Source: Garcia nutans
Taxonomy: Eukaryota > Streptophyta > Magnoliopsida > Malpighiales > Euphorbiaceae
Assembly (NCBI GenBank): GCA_947685225.1
Contig: CANTUV010000037.1
Location: 27,361,001 to 27,425,000 of the forward strand
Length of the DNA stretch: 64,000 nt
Reading direction: 5' to 3'
Shown: one piece after another, positions 31,746 to 43,022 of the stretch
How positions within the stretch are numbered: position 1 is the stretch's first letter
Layout: the number at the start of each line of letters is the position of its first letter
Translations under genes and position numbers: made by a program
The notes under the pieces: model-generated
Database searches by the model: none
What the model was told of the DNA's origin: nothing
What the model saw: the letters and a program-made list of their open reading frames with translations, nothing else

Positions 31746-32520
31746 GGGTCCAGAACTCAAACCGGGTCCAGAACCCAAGTTTACCATTAAGTCCAGAACC
31801 TAGAATTATTTTTAAGTCCAGAACTTAGCTCGAGTCCAGAACCCAAATTTTTCTTAGGTCCATAACCTAGAATTATCCTTGAGTCCAGAACTCAAACTGG
31901 GTCCAGAACCCAAGTTTACCATTAGGTCCAGAACCTAGAATTATTTTTAAGTCCAGAACTTAGCTCGGGTCCAGAACCCAAATTTTCCTTAGGTCCAGAA
32001 CCTAGAATTATCCTTGAGTCCAGAACTCAAACCGGGTCCAGAACCCAAGTTTACCATTAGGTCCAGAACCTAGAATTATTTTTAAGTCCAAAACTTAGCT
32101 CGGGTCCAAAACCCAAATTTTCATTAGGTCCAGAACCTAGAATTATTTCTGAGTCCATAACTTGAATCGGGTTCAGAACCCAAATTTTCCTTAGGTCTAG
32201 AACTCGAGTATTATCCTTGAGTCCAGAACTCGAACTGGGTTCGGAAACCAAATTTTCCTTAGGTCAAGAACCTAGAATTATCCTTGAGTCCAGAACTCAA
32301 ACTGGGTCCTGAACTTAAATTTTCCTTAGGTCCAGAACCTAGAATTATCCTTGAGTCAAGAACTCGAATCGGGTCCAGAACCCAAATTTTCCTTAGGTCC
32401 AGAACCTAGAATTATCCTTGAGTCCAGAACTCGAACCAGGTCCAGAACACAAATTTTCCTTAGGTCCAGAACCTAGAATTATCCTTGAGTCCAGAACTCG
32501 AACCGGGTCCAGAACCCAAA
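31745..32520 (+). repeat. 66-bp CCAGA-loop array of T3
   Basis: About 11-12 units, each with three micro-hairpins: GGGT-CCAGA-ACCC, AGGT-CCAGA-ACCT and GAGT-CCAGA-ACTC (or AAGT with ACTT). Same unit as in T1 and, reversed, in T6. Confidence 0.9.
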
Positions 32521-32593
32521 ACCTCGACCGTTTCATCAAAAATTAAGTCTTATTGCTTTTCACTCTCTTTAACTAAGGTTTCAGATCATTCAA

Positions 32594-32606
32594 GCAGGGG
32601 GCAAAC
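32594..32606 (+). promoter_or_regulatory. T3 polypurine tract
   Basis: GCAGGGGGCAAAC directly before the 3' LTR, preceded by the conserved segment TCTTTAACTAAGGTTTCAGA. Confidence 0.88.
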
Positions 32607-34822
32607 TGTAGACCCTTAATTTTTTACCCAATCCGGTCCAATATGTTTTATTTAGTCTAAAATGATTTTTGTTGTCTAATTGGTCCTAAATAATTTTTAT
32701 TAAATAATTTTTGCTTTAGTATCTAATTTTTTTTAATAAAAAATAGAAATAAACAAATAAAAATAAAAATAAAAATAAAAATAAAAATTGGAGTCGAAAA
32801 AATCGGCGATGAAAAAATAATCGCGCCGGCCCTTGGGCATTTCGCTCGCAGGAAATTCCTGAGGACGAAATCACTGTACTATTTCGCACGCAGAAATTTT
32901 CTACGTGCAAAGTAGCCACGCAAAAATTTTCTGCCTACGAAATAGCATACGGGCTCGCTTTGCGCGCTGCAGCAGATTTCTGCGGCAGAATTTTTTTCAG
33001 CAGTGCAAATTTTTCGACGCAAATTTTTTGAAACCTAAGCCAATTAGGTTTTGGTTTCTTTTTTTTTATTAATATTACTTTCCTTAACTAATTAGGAATA
33101 AACAACCTCAAACCACTATAAATAAGGACTAAAGAAAATTAAAAAAGGGGAGGCAAAAATCCAAGAGGAGTTTGGAAAATTTGAAACCAAATCAAAGAAG
33201 AAAAAGAAGAAATTCAATTCAACTTTTTTCTGGAATAGCAGTAGCACGATTTAGAGGATTAAAAGGCAAAAAAAGCTTGTCTTTGGAGCTAGTTCATCCA
33301 AGAAGAATTGTTTTTGGAGAAATCATCAAAAGAAGGTATGTGTTAATTATTTTTCTTTAATTGTTTTTTTTTTCACAGTAGCAAATCTATGAAATCAAAA
33401 TTAAAAACCTTTGAACTTTAATTTAGTTTTTCTAAAGCAAAAAAAAAAACCTTATTTCGTTGGTTTATCTTCCAAAAGGCTTAAAATTGTTATTTTTTCT
33501 TCTTAAAAACCTTAAAATTCTAATTGAACATATTTTTCAACAAAACTAAGATGTAAATTCTGCTTCTTTTAAAATCTTAAAGTAGGTTCTATTTCATTCA
33601 AAAAGTCTTCTAAAACATCTTTTCTACTTATAAAAACTTTAATTTATTTGTTTAAATTCATAAAACTTCATGAAATTATCAAATTGATTTATAAAACCCT
33701 AAAAATTATTCACCACCCGTGACCCTACTTCTAAATCCTAAAATCCAAAATTCAACTTTTAAACCCAAAATAATGAACACTAACCCTTTTAAAAACCTTA
33801 AACCCTAATTTTTATGAACCCTAATCCTTTTAAAACATTAAAAAACATAAAAACATAAAAACCTAAATTTTACACAGTAGCTTAGGAAGCCAATAACCAA
33901 AAATCACAAATTAAAGTATTTTAAAGTGTTTAAAACCCTAGTTTTATGATATCATCATTCAAACCTTAATTTTGTTAATCAAAGAGTCTTACCAACCCTT
34001 TAAAACATAAAACCCTAATTTATTTTAATTCCATAAAAAGTCACAGTAGCCATAGTTGGACTTTTATTTGCTTTATTCAATTCCATACTTGATTATGCTT
34101 TGATTTATTTCTTATGCTTTAATTTATTTAATTTCAATACTTGATTTATTTAATTTATCATGGATGGATGTTTATTTTCTATTTTGATTAATAGCTTTGA
34201 TGAATGATTTATTTATGATGAATGATTATTTACTTTTATCAATTAATTTAGATTTCCAAAAGTTGTAAGAGGTATGTTTCCACTTGGTGGGTACCTCATT
34301 AGTTAAACATCATGTAATTTAATTTGCTTTTCTATTTTAGAACCTATGTAAAGGGCATGTTTCTACCTTTTGGTGGGTGTCCTATTTAGGCATGTGATAT
34401 AAGGACATGTTTCCATCCTTGGATGGGTGTCCATTTATTTGCTTTGTTTGGACATTGCTTTGATTTTAATATATTGATGCTTTCTTTTAATTATTGTGTG
34501 TAATATGGATAATATTGTTATATTTAAGAATTTTATAATATTAAGACCTGTAAAGGAGGCCGGTTCTAATGAACCGGGCATTGTGGGGGTGTTGGGCCAT
34601 TTCTCACCTTCCCCACACGTACCTAACTTTCCGAACCCATTAGGGGGTTGGGGATTCCTTAGGAATCGAGTCATCCACTCCTTTCTTTTTTCCCGGCCCG
34701 TCCGGGTGGCGACTCCATTTTCTCCGGACTTAGGTCCGTGTTCTCTAAGGCCCCGAGCCTAAATAGTGCTGAAGTCGCAAGAACCATTCCACCGAGAGTG
34801 GGGGCGAAAATCTCCGCTCACA
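32607..34822 (+). repeat. T3 3' LTR
   Basis: 2216 bp, collinear with the 5' LTR; TATAAAT at 33117-33123. The U3 palindrome zone (32820-33000) differs more from the 5' LTR than the rest does. Confidence 0.93.
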
Positions 34823-34827
34823 CATTC

Positions 34828-35395
34828 CTTGGATGGTAATTGCAAAATAAAGCTTTCAAAAATGCACTCTCAGATGATTCGTTTCACCCGAGAATGCGCT
34901 ACATCATACCATTGCCGGGCTTTGTAAACACACCCTCTACCCCAGATAACGCAGCGATCACGCTAACACCGAACAAGATAAGCTAATACAAGGTAAGTAT
35001 ATCATCTCACAAATACTATTATTTCAAAGTCTGAAATTACTCATTACTCTCTATTTTAATCTATTTATTTATTTAATTTTTTTTTACTAGAACATTAGTT
35101 AATTTACTTTTAGCATTAGAATATTTCCTAATATTTGTTACAATTAATTCACTAATATATTAAATTATAACCGAAAATAAAATAAAATGAAAAGATAAAA
35201 TAATAATAATAATAATAATAATAAAATAAAATGATAAATATTTATGCTGTTAAAATATTAAATTGCAGTGTTACCTCAGTCTTTTGACTATAACTACGAT
35301 GAAGTTGCACTCCAACTAGAGATTGACATTTCCATTTTTATGTTGTCAGATAAATTCTAGCAACTCAGCATTAGATCGAGGACCATATCTTGAAG
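34828..35395 (-). pseudogene. T2 antisense plant mobile domain gene: exons 1 and 2 (start)
   Basis: First block of the split gene. Exon 1 lies at about 35395-35270 on the minus strand and aligns with T6 exon 1, but its start codon position reads AGA instead of ATG and there is a TGA after LLEFI. The donor GTAACAC follows. Exon 2 starts near 34970 after GGTGTTAG and reads RDRCVIW, then is interrupted by T3 at 34827. Together with 22309-23189 and 16900-17801 it forms one gene broken by two insertions. Confidence 0.65.
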
Positions 35396-35514
35396 CATGT
35401 CTTCCTTCCATTTGATTGCTAAACTCTCTGCTATCTGTTCAAATTCAATTTCCTGTTGTGAAACTAAGTAAATATGAATGAATGTGTGAGATGAATGAAA
35501 TGGTGAAAATGGGG

Positions 35515-35680
35515 CACTTATATAGGCAAAGGATGAGAGAAAAGACAATCAAAAAGGAAAATAGTAATTCCAAGAAAAAAAAGAAAAAAACCAAAAAACA
35601 AAAAAAGTGAATTCACTATTAGTGAATAGTGAACGAATAGTGATAAACAGTAAATAAATAGTAAATTCAATTATTTATTT
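35515..35680 (-). promoter_or_regulatory. Promoter region of T2 antisense gene
   Basis: On the minus strand a TATATAAG box (about 35519-35526) lies some 120 bp before exon 1. Further upstream are inverted repeats of TTCACTATT (35612-35620) and AATAGTGAA (35625-35633), like those before the T6 gene. Confidence 0.5.
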
Positions 35681-35741
35681 CAATTATTCAGCTATTTGCG
35701 TGTCTAAAAATACTTTTTTGCACTTTCAAAAATTTTTCTAT

Positions 35742-35760
35742 GCAGGGGGCAAGAGGATAT
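35742..35760 (+). promoter_or_regulatory. Internal PPT-like motif of T2
   Basis: GCAGGGGGCAAGAGGATATA just before the tandem array. Nearly identical in T4 (41183). Confidence 0.5.
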
Positions 35761-35844
35761 AGTTATGGTAAAAAATAGCTAAATTTTTTGCAGATTTTTT
35801 ATTAATATCCTTCTAATTACAATTATCTTTTGCAGGCATGAGAC

Positions 35845-36560
35845 CAGAACCCAAATTATTTATTAGTCCAAAACTCATCCCAGGTTCAGAACCCAAATCA
35901 TTTTCAAGTCCAGAACTCACCTCGAATGCAGAACCCAAATCATTTTTTAGTTCAGAAATCATCTCGGGTCCACAACCCAAATTATTTTCAAGCCCATAAC
36001 TCACCTCGGGTGCAAAACCCAAATTATTTTTGAATCCAGAACTCACCCCCAGTCCAGAATCCAAATTATTTTTGAGTCTAGAACTCATCATGGGTTAAGA
36101 ACCCAAATTATTTTTGAGTCCAAGACTCATCTCGGGTCTAGAACCTAAATCATTTTTGAATCCAAAACCAACCTCGGGTTCAGAACCCAAATCATTTTCA
36201 AGTTCAGAAATCACTCTAGGTCTAGAACCCAAATTATTTTTGAGCCCATAACTCATCCCGGGTCCATAACCTAAATCAATTTTTAGTCTAAAACTCATCT
36301 TGAGTCTAGAACCCAAATCATTTTTGAGTCCGAAACTTACCTCGGGTTTAGAAACCATATCATTTTCTAGTCCATAACTCATACTGGGTCTAGAACCCAA
36401 ATTATTTTTGAGTTCAAAACATACCTTGGGTCCAAAATCCAAATCATTTTCGAGTCCAGAACTCATCCCAGGTCTAGAACCCAAATTATTTTTGAGTCAA
36501 AAACTCACCTTGGGTCCAGAACCAAAATTATTTTTGAGTTCAGAACTCAATTCGATTTCG
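35845..36560 (+). repeat. Micro-hairpin array of T2
   Basis: About 22-bp to 60-bp units of the GGGTCCAGAACCC and GAGTCCAGAACTC kind separated by AAATTATTTTT or AAATCATTTTC. Linkers differ from T1 and T3, while loop and arm logic are the same. Confidence 0.8.
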
Positions 36561-36643
36561 GGTACAGTGTCAGTCCGACTCAAAATCCAATCAAAAATCA
36601 TATTGCTTTTCACTTTCTTTTACTATAGTCTTAGATCATTCAA

Positions 36644-36656
36644 GCAGGGGGCAAAC
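36644..36656 (+). promoter_or_regulatory. T2 polypurine tract
   Basis: GCAGGGGGCAAAC directly before the LTR start. Confidence 0.8.
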
Positions 36657-38294
36657 TATAGAGCCGTATTTTTTACCAAGTCCAGTCTAATATTTTAAAA
36701 CAAGTCTGAAATAATTTTTGTAGTATTTATTATTTATTTTAATATTTATTATTTATTTTAATATTTATTTTAATAATATAATATTTATTATTTATTATTT
36801 AAAATATAATGTTTATTTTTTTAAAAAAATAAAAATAAAATAATAAAAAATAAAAATCAAACTAATCGGCAAACAACGCGCGACAACTGCATGCCACGCT
36901 GATTCGCCTACGACGAATTGGTCACAGGCCATTTCATAGAATGCTTGGCCTGCGGCAAATTGCACCCAGTGCATAGCCTCGCTTGCCAGTTCACCCACGT
37001 CACTCGCATGCCAATCCTCACAGCAATAGCCCACAGCTCGGCCCAGTACCAGTGCCCGCGCGCAGCAGGCTCTATTTCTCGCAGCCTGCACCTTTGGGCA
37101 ATTTTTGCCTAAACCTTATTAAGCTCGACAATTCATAAGCAAGGCAGCAAGCAGTGACTGTCTTGGTATTGCTCGATCAAAATTTCATCCAATGATTTTG
37201 GTGGAGCCTTCAAACATAGGTATGTTGATATAATTTTATTTATCAAAATCATCTTCACCTTCATCACAGTAGCTTCATTTAGTTTTTTTTTCTAAAAATA
37301 TTATCACAGTAGTTATATCTTCTAATTTCACTATTTTGATCTTGTTTTCATATAAATCAAACCTTGTTTCACTTAAAACCATAAAACCCTAATTAATTAT
37401 ATTTTCCAAAATCTTCATAGTAGCCACAATCTTTTCATACATAATAATAATATTAGTTCTATAAATGAAACCCTATTTTCTAAATACAAAAGTCTACAAC
37501 CCTAATTTTTAAACATAAAGCCTTTAAACCCTAATTTCATTCAAGAAACATTAATTTAAGATGTAAACCCTAAACTTATTTATTTATTGCTTTGTTTAAA
37601 GTTAGATGCATGTTTATTATATATTTTCATGATTGATTTATTTATTTTTTAATGATTGATTTGGTTAATTTATCATGGATGGATGTTTTCTTTATTATTA
37701 TTATTATTATTTTTATCTTGGTATTAAAATTATAAGAGGTATGTTTCCATGATTGGGTACCTCATTAATTAATCTTTATGTTATTTAAATTATTTTCATA
37801 TTTTGGGATTAATGTAAAGGATACGTTTCCACCTTTTGGTGGGTGTCCTTTGTAGTTTTAGACATGGACAATGTAAGAACATGTTTACATCCTCGGATAG
37901 GTATTCATTTATTTGTTTTATTTGAAAATTGCTATGATTATTAATAAATTATTTATTTATTCTTATGTTTGCATGTAGTATGGATAATGTCATTATATTT
38001 TAGAATTTTATAATGTTAGGACTTGAAAAAGAGGTTGGTTCTAATGAACTGGGTGTTGTGGGGGTGCTGGGCCATTTCCCACCTTGCCCATGCATACCCA
38101 ACTTTTTGAACCCAATAGGGGGTTAGGGATTCCTTAAGAATCGAGTCATCCACTCTTTCTTTTTCCTGGCCTATCTGGGTGGCTACTCCATTTTTTCTGG
38201 ATTTAGGCCCTGTTCTCTATGGCCCTGAGCCTAACAGTGCCGAAGTCATAAGAATCTTTCCACATAGGAATGGGTGCAAAAATCCCCACTCATA
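36657..38294 (+). repeat. T2 3' LTR, diverged and shortened
   Basis: Begins TATAGAGCCGTATT (for TGTAGACCCTTAAT) and ends CCCCACTCATA (for CCCCGCTCACA), 1638 bp. Keeps CACAGTAGC and AAACCCTAA motifs and the hairpin-rich 3' end. Changes of CG to TG or CA are frequent, so it is older than the T3 LTRs. T4 gag sequence starts immediately after it. Confidence 0.8.
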
Positions 38295-38946
38295 GATAGT
38301 AAGAGGTGTCCTACCCAATCTTCATGAATAGATGTCTCACACTCTTATCAGAGACTTCGGAGATCTTCTCCAAGATGGCTTGCAAATAGAAGAATGGGAA
38401 AGGGAAAAGAATAACTTTTCTAGAAGGGGAAAGGGGAAAAGGAATTATTAGTTTGGAAGCTAGGGTACACAGAAAATAATTGATGTCAATGCAACTGGTC
38501 AAGAAAATAGGAGACAGTTTTTTGATATGGGGAGACCTTTGTCTTGGGTTTTTAATAAGTTATAGAAGAAGGGACTGATACAACCATTGGCTCCTCGACC
38601 TTTGCAGAACCCTCTTCCATCAAGCTTTGATGCTAAGGCCTTCTGTCAATTTCATCAAGAGCAAGGGTATGACAAAGACAAATGCCTGCAATTAAGGCAT
38701 GAGATCTATGATTTGATCGATTGTGGTAAGCTATCTGAGCCCGATGAGTCCAACACCAAGAGCAATACTTTTCCTAAATTTAAAAGAGTGCCACCATCAA
38801 TGACCTTTACGATAAGGGGAGGATTGATGGAAGATTTTGTCTTGTCGTCTTTTCAAGATGAAGATGGAGGAACTGCTAAAGAGGAGATGCTATTTAGCAA
38901 GCTTGGACCAACTAGGGATGAGGAGGTGATGACCATTTTGAAATAG
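38295..38946 (+). pseudogene. T4 gag, C-terminal part
   Basis: Same protein as T3 gag: GVLPNLHE then a stop, MSHTLIRDFGDLLQDGLQIE, LSWVFNKL, a zinc-binding-like CQFHQEQGYDKDKCLQLRHE, and KFKRVPPSMTF. It begins exactly where the T2 LTR ends, so T2 inserted in this gag. Several stops. The tail is longer than in T3 (GGTAKEEMLF and on) and ends at 38944-38946. The N-terminal half is not in the window. Confidence 0.7.
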
Positions 38947-41180
38947 ATCATACAGAACCTTATTGATGATGGAAAAATACTTACCCCTAATATGTCCAAG
39001 CAGATGAAATGTTTTCAACTACAAATCACAAAACTTCCTTAGGATTGATTGCTGCTTATTTTAATTATTTTTTCTTTGACATTTTTTGAAATAATTATTT
39101 TTCAATTAACATTCTTATGAATAAACTATTTTTATTATATTTATGTTTTTATTGATCTTTGCTTATCTTGGTGGTAAACCAATGATGAATCTTGCTTGAT
39201 ATTCATAAATTAGTTATCTATGCATTATAATTCAAATGACTTTTACTGGGTAAGGGAGTTATTCTATAACATTGAGTTGTGTATGCTTACTTAGTGAGGG
39301 ATCTTGCAAAATTATGAATCTCTAGGTCCTAGTCAATCTTAGAACATGCTTTGACAGACTTTTGATGCGAAATTGAACTTTGCTTATTTAAGGGAGAAAT
39401 GATATAGGCATTGTTTGGTAAGCTAACAACTTGTATCCACCCTACCAATATTTATCCCTAGTTTGTCCCTTTGAGCCTTCATGAGATTTTAGCTTGCTTT
39501 TAATTGGCTTGTGAACCTAATAACCTTTCCTAAGCTATTGTGACACTTATGATAAGTCCGATGATCACTGAAGTACTAAGGGCCAAATAGATCAAGGAAA
39601 AGGATGCATTGTCAAGACCATAATGATAGTTCAACTTTACCTGAACTAGACCTAATGACTCCGATCTCTTTCATCAATAAGATAAAGCCAGGGCAATAAA
39701 GAATTCATCCTCACTAAAGAAGGCTCATCCCACCACATTCATCTATAGTCAGAAGCATAAAAATGGTGCAAAATAATACAACAATTTTAGAGCTAGGATC
39801 CAACAAAAAAATAAAAAAGAAAAAAAAGGAATAAAGAAAAACCATGAAAAAATAAAATGAAAATGAAAATGAAAAAAAAAAGAAGAAAAGGGAAAAACAA
39901 TAGGGTTTCAAATTTTTTGCAAAAGCAAAGATCATCCTGATCAAATCCAGATTTCTGCCATGAAGATAAGCTATATCTTTTAACAAAGCAAGATTTCAAG
40001 ATCTATCATTTCATGAAGCAATATTTCAAGTTCTATTTTTCATGAAGTAAGATAGCAAGAGCCTAAAAGGTGGAAATGATGTTTAGAGTTTAATGTTTCC
40101 AACTATCTATGGTTCTAGCAGAAAGTTTATAGTGTGAAGGTTTATCCATAGTACTACATCAACTCCAATCTTAAAATTGCCTTCACTTAACCTATGTCCC
40201 TTATAAACCCCGTCCCAAGCCTATTAAAAACTTGTTAATCTTTCTTAGTGGGTGGGTTCTATTAGTAGAGATTGTTTGAATAATTATGCATTTAAGATAG
40301 ACAATATTTAAACTTAATGAGACCTTTGGCTAAGTAATGTGTATGTGTCTATCTGAAGTGCAACGGTTCTTGCTTAAATGGAAATGATTCCTAAGTTTAA
40401 TAAGGTAACTAGGGTTTTTATCTTATAAATATGTTAATTTGGAAAAATTGAGCCCTTATATAATGACACTGATTTGACAATACTAAAATGTGATTTTAAT
40501 TTGAAATAAAAAAAGTTTCTTGTCGCATGAGCTTTCAAGCATAGGGAAGTGTGTCATACTGTCGAAGCTTAAAGGACACTTTGGGCAAAGGTAGGATAGT
40601 GAAATAAATGTTTGCAAGGTCATGGAGAAGGTACTAACTAATGCGTTGAACTATAGGCCAAAATGGGTATCTCCCATGTCTTTGTCTACCATGCTTGGGC
40701 CCCCACTACTCATGTTTCCAACATCATAGGAATAAAGCCATAGATGTGAAGACTTATAATAGTCTAATACAAGACTTGAATGAGCATCTTGAAAGAACCA
40801 ATGGGGGTGCTTTGGCTTATCACCTTAGTTTGTGAGTCAGTGGAACCACTATAAGTATCATCCATGCATATCATGCATAAATAATCATATCATACTGCAT
40901 TTTTGACTCGTGTTACCTATTCTTTGTCAATGTGAACAGCAGACACCATGTGATGTAAATAATAAAAAATAGATATGGAATCAAGGGTCATGAAAGGGAC
41001 ATTACAAAAGAAAGAAGAGATGTATGCTTTTGCAAGGAACTAGACAAAACACAAACATCAATGAGAGGCTGCATGGGAACAAAATCATTAGTTTGAGCAT
41101 ACACAAGGGACAAAACTTTCTCTATTCAATTTTTGAGTTTATGTATGTATAAAATATTTTCAAAATTTTAATATTTTTCC
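38947..41180 (+). other. T4 non-coding region after gag
   Basis: Collinear with T3 27964-30205 (shared TTGAGTTGTGTATGCTTACT segment, shared order of blocks). No pol. Purine-rich tract at 39800-39900. Confidence 0.65.
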
Positions 41181-41182
41181 AT

Positions 41183-41207
41183 GCAGGGGGGCAAATAGAG
41201 GATATAA
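41183..41207 (+). promoter_or_regulatory. Internal PPT-like motif of T4
   Basis: GCAGGGGGGCAAATAGAGG followed by ATATAAGG, before the arrays. See the T2 motif at 35742. Confidence 0.5.
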
Positions 41208-41444
41208 GGTCTAGCTAAAAAATAACTAAATTTTTTGCATAGTTGATAAACTAACAGAATGGAACAAGAACATAACTCTCAAATAAATAAATATACAAAA
41301 GATAAAAGATCGGGATAAAGGCCCAAGAAGATCATATCAATCCAGCTAGGAGAGGTGAAGTTGAGGTAAGACGAAGGTCCATCCCTAAGAATAGAAAATC
41401 AAGATAAATATTCATTTCTGTAAAGGTAGACATTTTCAAGCAGA

Positions 41445-41700
41445 TTTGTTGAAGCATCCACTACCTAGCCAATATTGGATTTATTGAAGTATCATGGTGT
41501 CACAATACCCAGCCAATATTGGATTTGTTGAAGTGCCATGGTGGCAAAATCTCTAGCCTATATTGGATTTGTTGAAGTATCATGACTGCATAATCTATAG
41601 CCTATATTGGATTTGTTGAAGTATCATGACTGCATAATCTCTAGCCTATATTAGATTTGTTGAAGTATCCTGACGGTACAGTTTTCCTTGATATGTTAAG
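41445..41700 (+). repeat. 44- to 52-bp tandem array of T4
   Basis: About five units containing GCCTATATTGGATTTGTTGA then AGTATCATG. The first units carry the palindrome CCAATATTGG. Confidence 0.8.
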
Positions 41701-41729
41701 GTATCAAGTTTTGTTTCTAGGGAGATATT

Positions 41730-42100
41730 AGATTTGCTCACTATCCTACCAAGATATTAGAGTTGCTTGGTGGTTTTCATCAGGATATTGGAATCACTCG
41801 ATGACTATTTTGATTTACTAAAATATTAGAGTCACTTGGTGGATTTCATCGGGATATTAGTGTCACTTGATGGCTATTTTCACACACCATGATATTAGAG
41901 TCCCTTGGAGATTTATTAAGATATTAAATTTGCTCGATTGACCCATTGGAATACTATATTTGGCTAATGACCCATTCAGATATTAGAATCGCTCAATGGT
42001 TTTGCTGCTTGGTCATTTCATTGGGATATTAGAGTCGCTTGATGAAATATTGGGATATTAGAGTTGCCTAATAGTCCATTGGAATATTAGAGTGTTCAAC
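41730..42100 (+). repeat. GATATTAGAGTCGCTTG array of T4, part 1
   Basis: Degenerate units of about 40-50 bp centred on GATATTAGAGTCGCTTGATG. The same motif returns at 42640-42850, flanking the micro-hairpin array. Confidence 0.75.
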
Positions 42101-42102
42101 AG

Positions 42103-42612
42103 GTAGAGAACCCAAATTCAGTCTCGGGTCGAGAACCCAAATTGAATCTTGGGTCCTAAACCCAAATCTAGTTTCAGGTCGAGAACCTAAACCTAGTCTC
42201 GATTGAGACCCAAATCTAGTCTTAGGCCAAGAACACAATCAATCTTCGTTTGAGAACCTAAATCTAGTCTCAGGTTAAGAACCCAATCAATCTTGGGTCA
42301 AGAACCTAAATCTAGTCTCGAGTCTTGAACCCAAATTAGTCATGGGTCTAAAACCCAAATCTAATCTCGAGTCAATAACCCAAATCCAGTCTCGAGTCCA
42401 TAATCTAAATTTAGCCTCAATTCCACAACCCAAATCCAACCTTGGGTCCAAAACCCAATCTAGCCTCAGATCTAAAACTTAAATCTAGTCTTGGGTCCAG
42501 AACCTAAATTCAATCATGGGTCTAGACTCCAAATTGAGTCTCGGGTCCATAACCCAAAATCAAACCTCGAGTATAGAACCTAAATCCAACCTCAGCTCCA
42601 GAACCCAAAAAA
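42103..42612 (+). repeat. Micro-hairpin array of T4
   Basis: Units such as GGGTCGAGAACCC, AGGTCGAGAACCT and GGGTCCAAAACCC spaced by AAATCTAGTCTC-type linkers, about 22-26 bp period. Loops vary more than in T1 and T3. Confidence 0.8.
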
Positions 42613-42639
42613 TTTTAAGTTCATCAAAACCAATATATC

Positions 42640-42850
42640 AGAGTCGCCTGGTAGTTTCATCTAGATATTTGAGTCGCTCGATGCTTGTTAGTTTCATCAA
42701 GATATTAGAGTCGCTTAGTAGTTTTCATCAGGATATTAGAATCGCCCGATGATTGTTTTATTTTACCAAGATATTAGAGTCACTTGGATGTTTTTATTGG
42801 GATATTAGAGTTTCCCAATAGCCCATTAAGATATTAGAATCATTCAACGG
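42640..42850 (+). repeat. GATATTAGAGTCGCTTG array of T4, part 2
   Basis: Same unit as 41730-42100. Confidence 0.75.
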
Positions 42851-43009
42851 TCGAATGTCGATACTCAATGGTTCTTCACCATAGGGTATCCATCCTTTAG
42901 ATTTCTATTTGCTTGTCTCTATGTTTTATTATGCAGGTGCTTGGTGCAAATTTTAGAAGATGTATCATTGCTTTTCACTCTCTTCTACTGAAGTCTTAGA
43001 TTATTCAAG

Positions 43010-43022
43010 TAGGGGGCAAAGC
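43010..43022 (+). promoter_or_regulatory. T4 polypurine tract
   Basis: AGTAGGGGGCAAAGC before TGTAGACCC, after the conserved pre-PPT segment. Confidence 0.75.

Larger units (their letters stand above)
23190..34822 (+). mobile_element. T3: complete gag-only Tat-like retrotransposon
   Basis: 11,633 bp with LTRs 23190-25383 and 32607-34822, TSD CATTC, PBS, gag, a long non-coding middle, tandem arrays and PPT. No protease, RT, RNase H or integrase can be read, and the antisense genes of T1, T2 and T6 are absent. T4 shares the gag and the post-gag region, so this is a non-autonomous subfamily and not one accidental deletion. It sits in exon 2 of the T2 antisense gene. Confidence 0.92.
16241..38294 (+). 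mobile_element. T2: 3' part of a plus-strand Tat-like element with nested insertions
   Basis: Defined by the antisense DUF7745 gene (16241-16851), antisense plant mobile domain gene (about 16900-35395, split by S2 and T3), internal PPT-like motif (35741), micro-hairpin array, PPT and 3' LTR (36657-38294). Its gag-pol and 5' LTR are not in the window. It inserted into the gag of T4, since gag resumes directly after 38294. Confidence 0.75.

Noticed and set aside
31263..31828. Open frames with QINLGSKYP-type tandem peptides
   Set aside because: Frames follow the 22- to 66-bp array and occur also in the reversed and diverged copies without a conserved start or frame.
30662..32520. Regular repeats that could suggest a CRISPR array
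   Set aside because: Spacers are as repetitive as the repeats, periods vary, and the context is a plant retrotransposon with LTRs and TSD.
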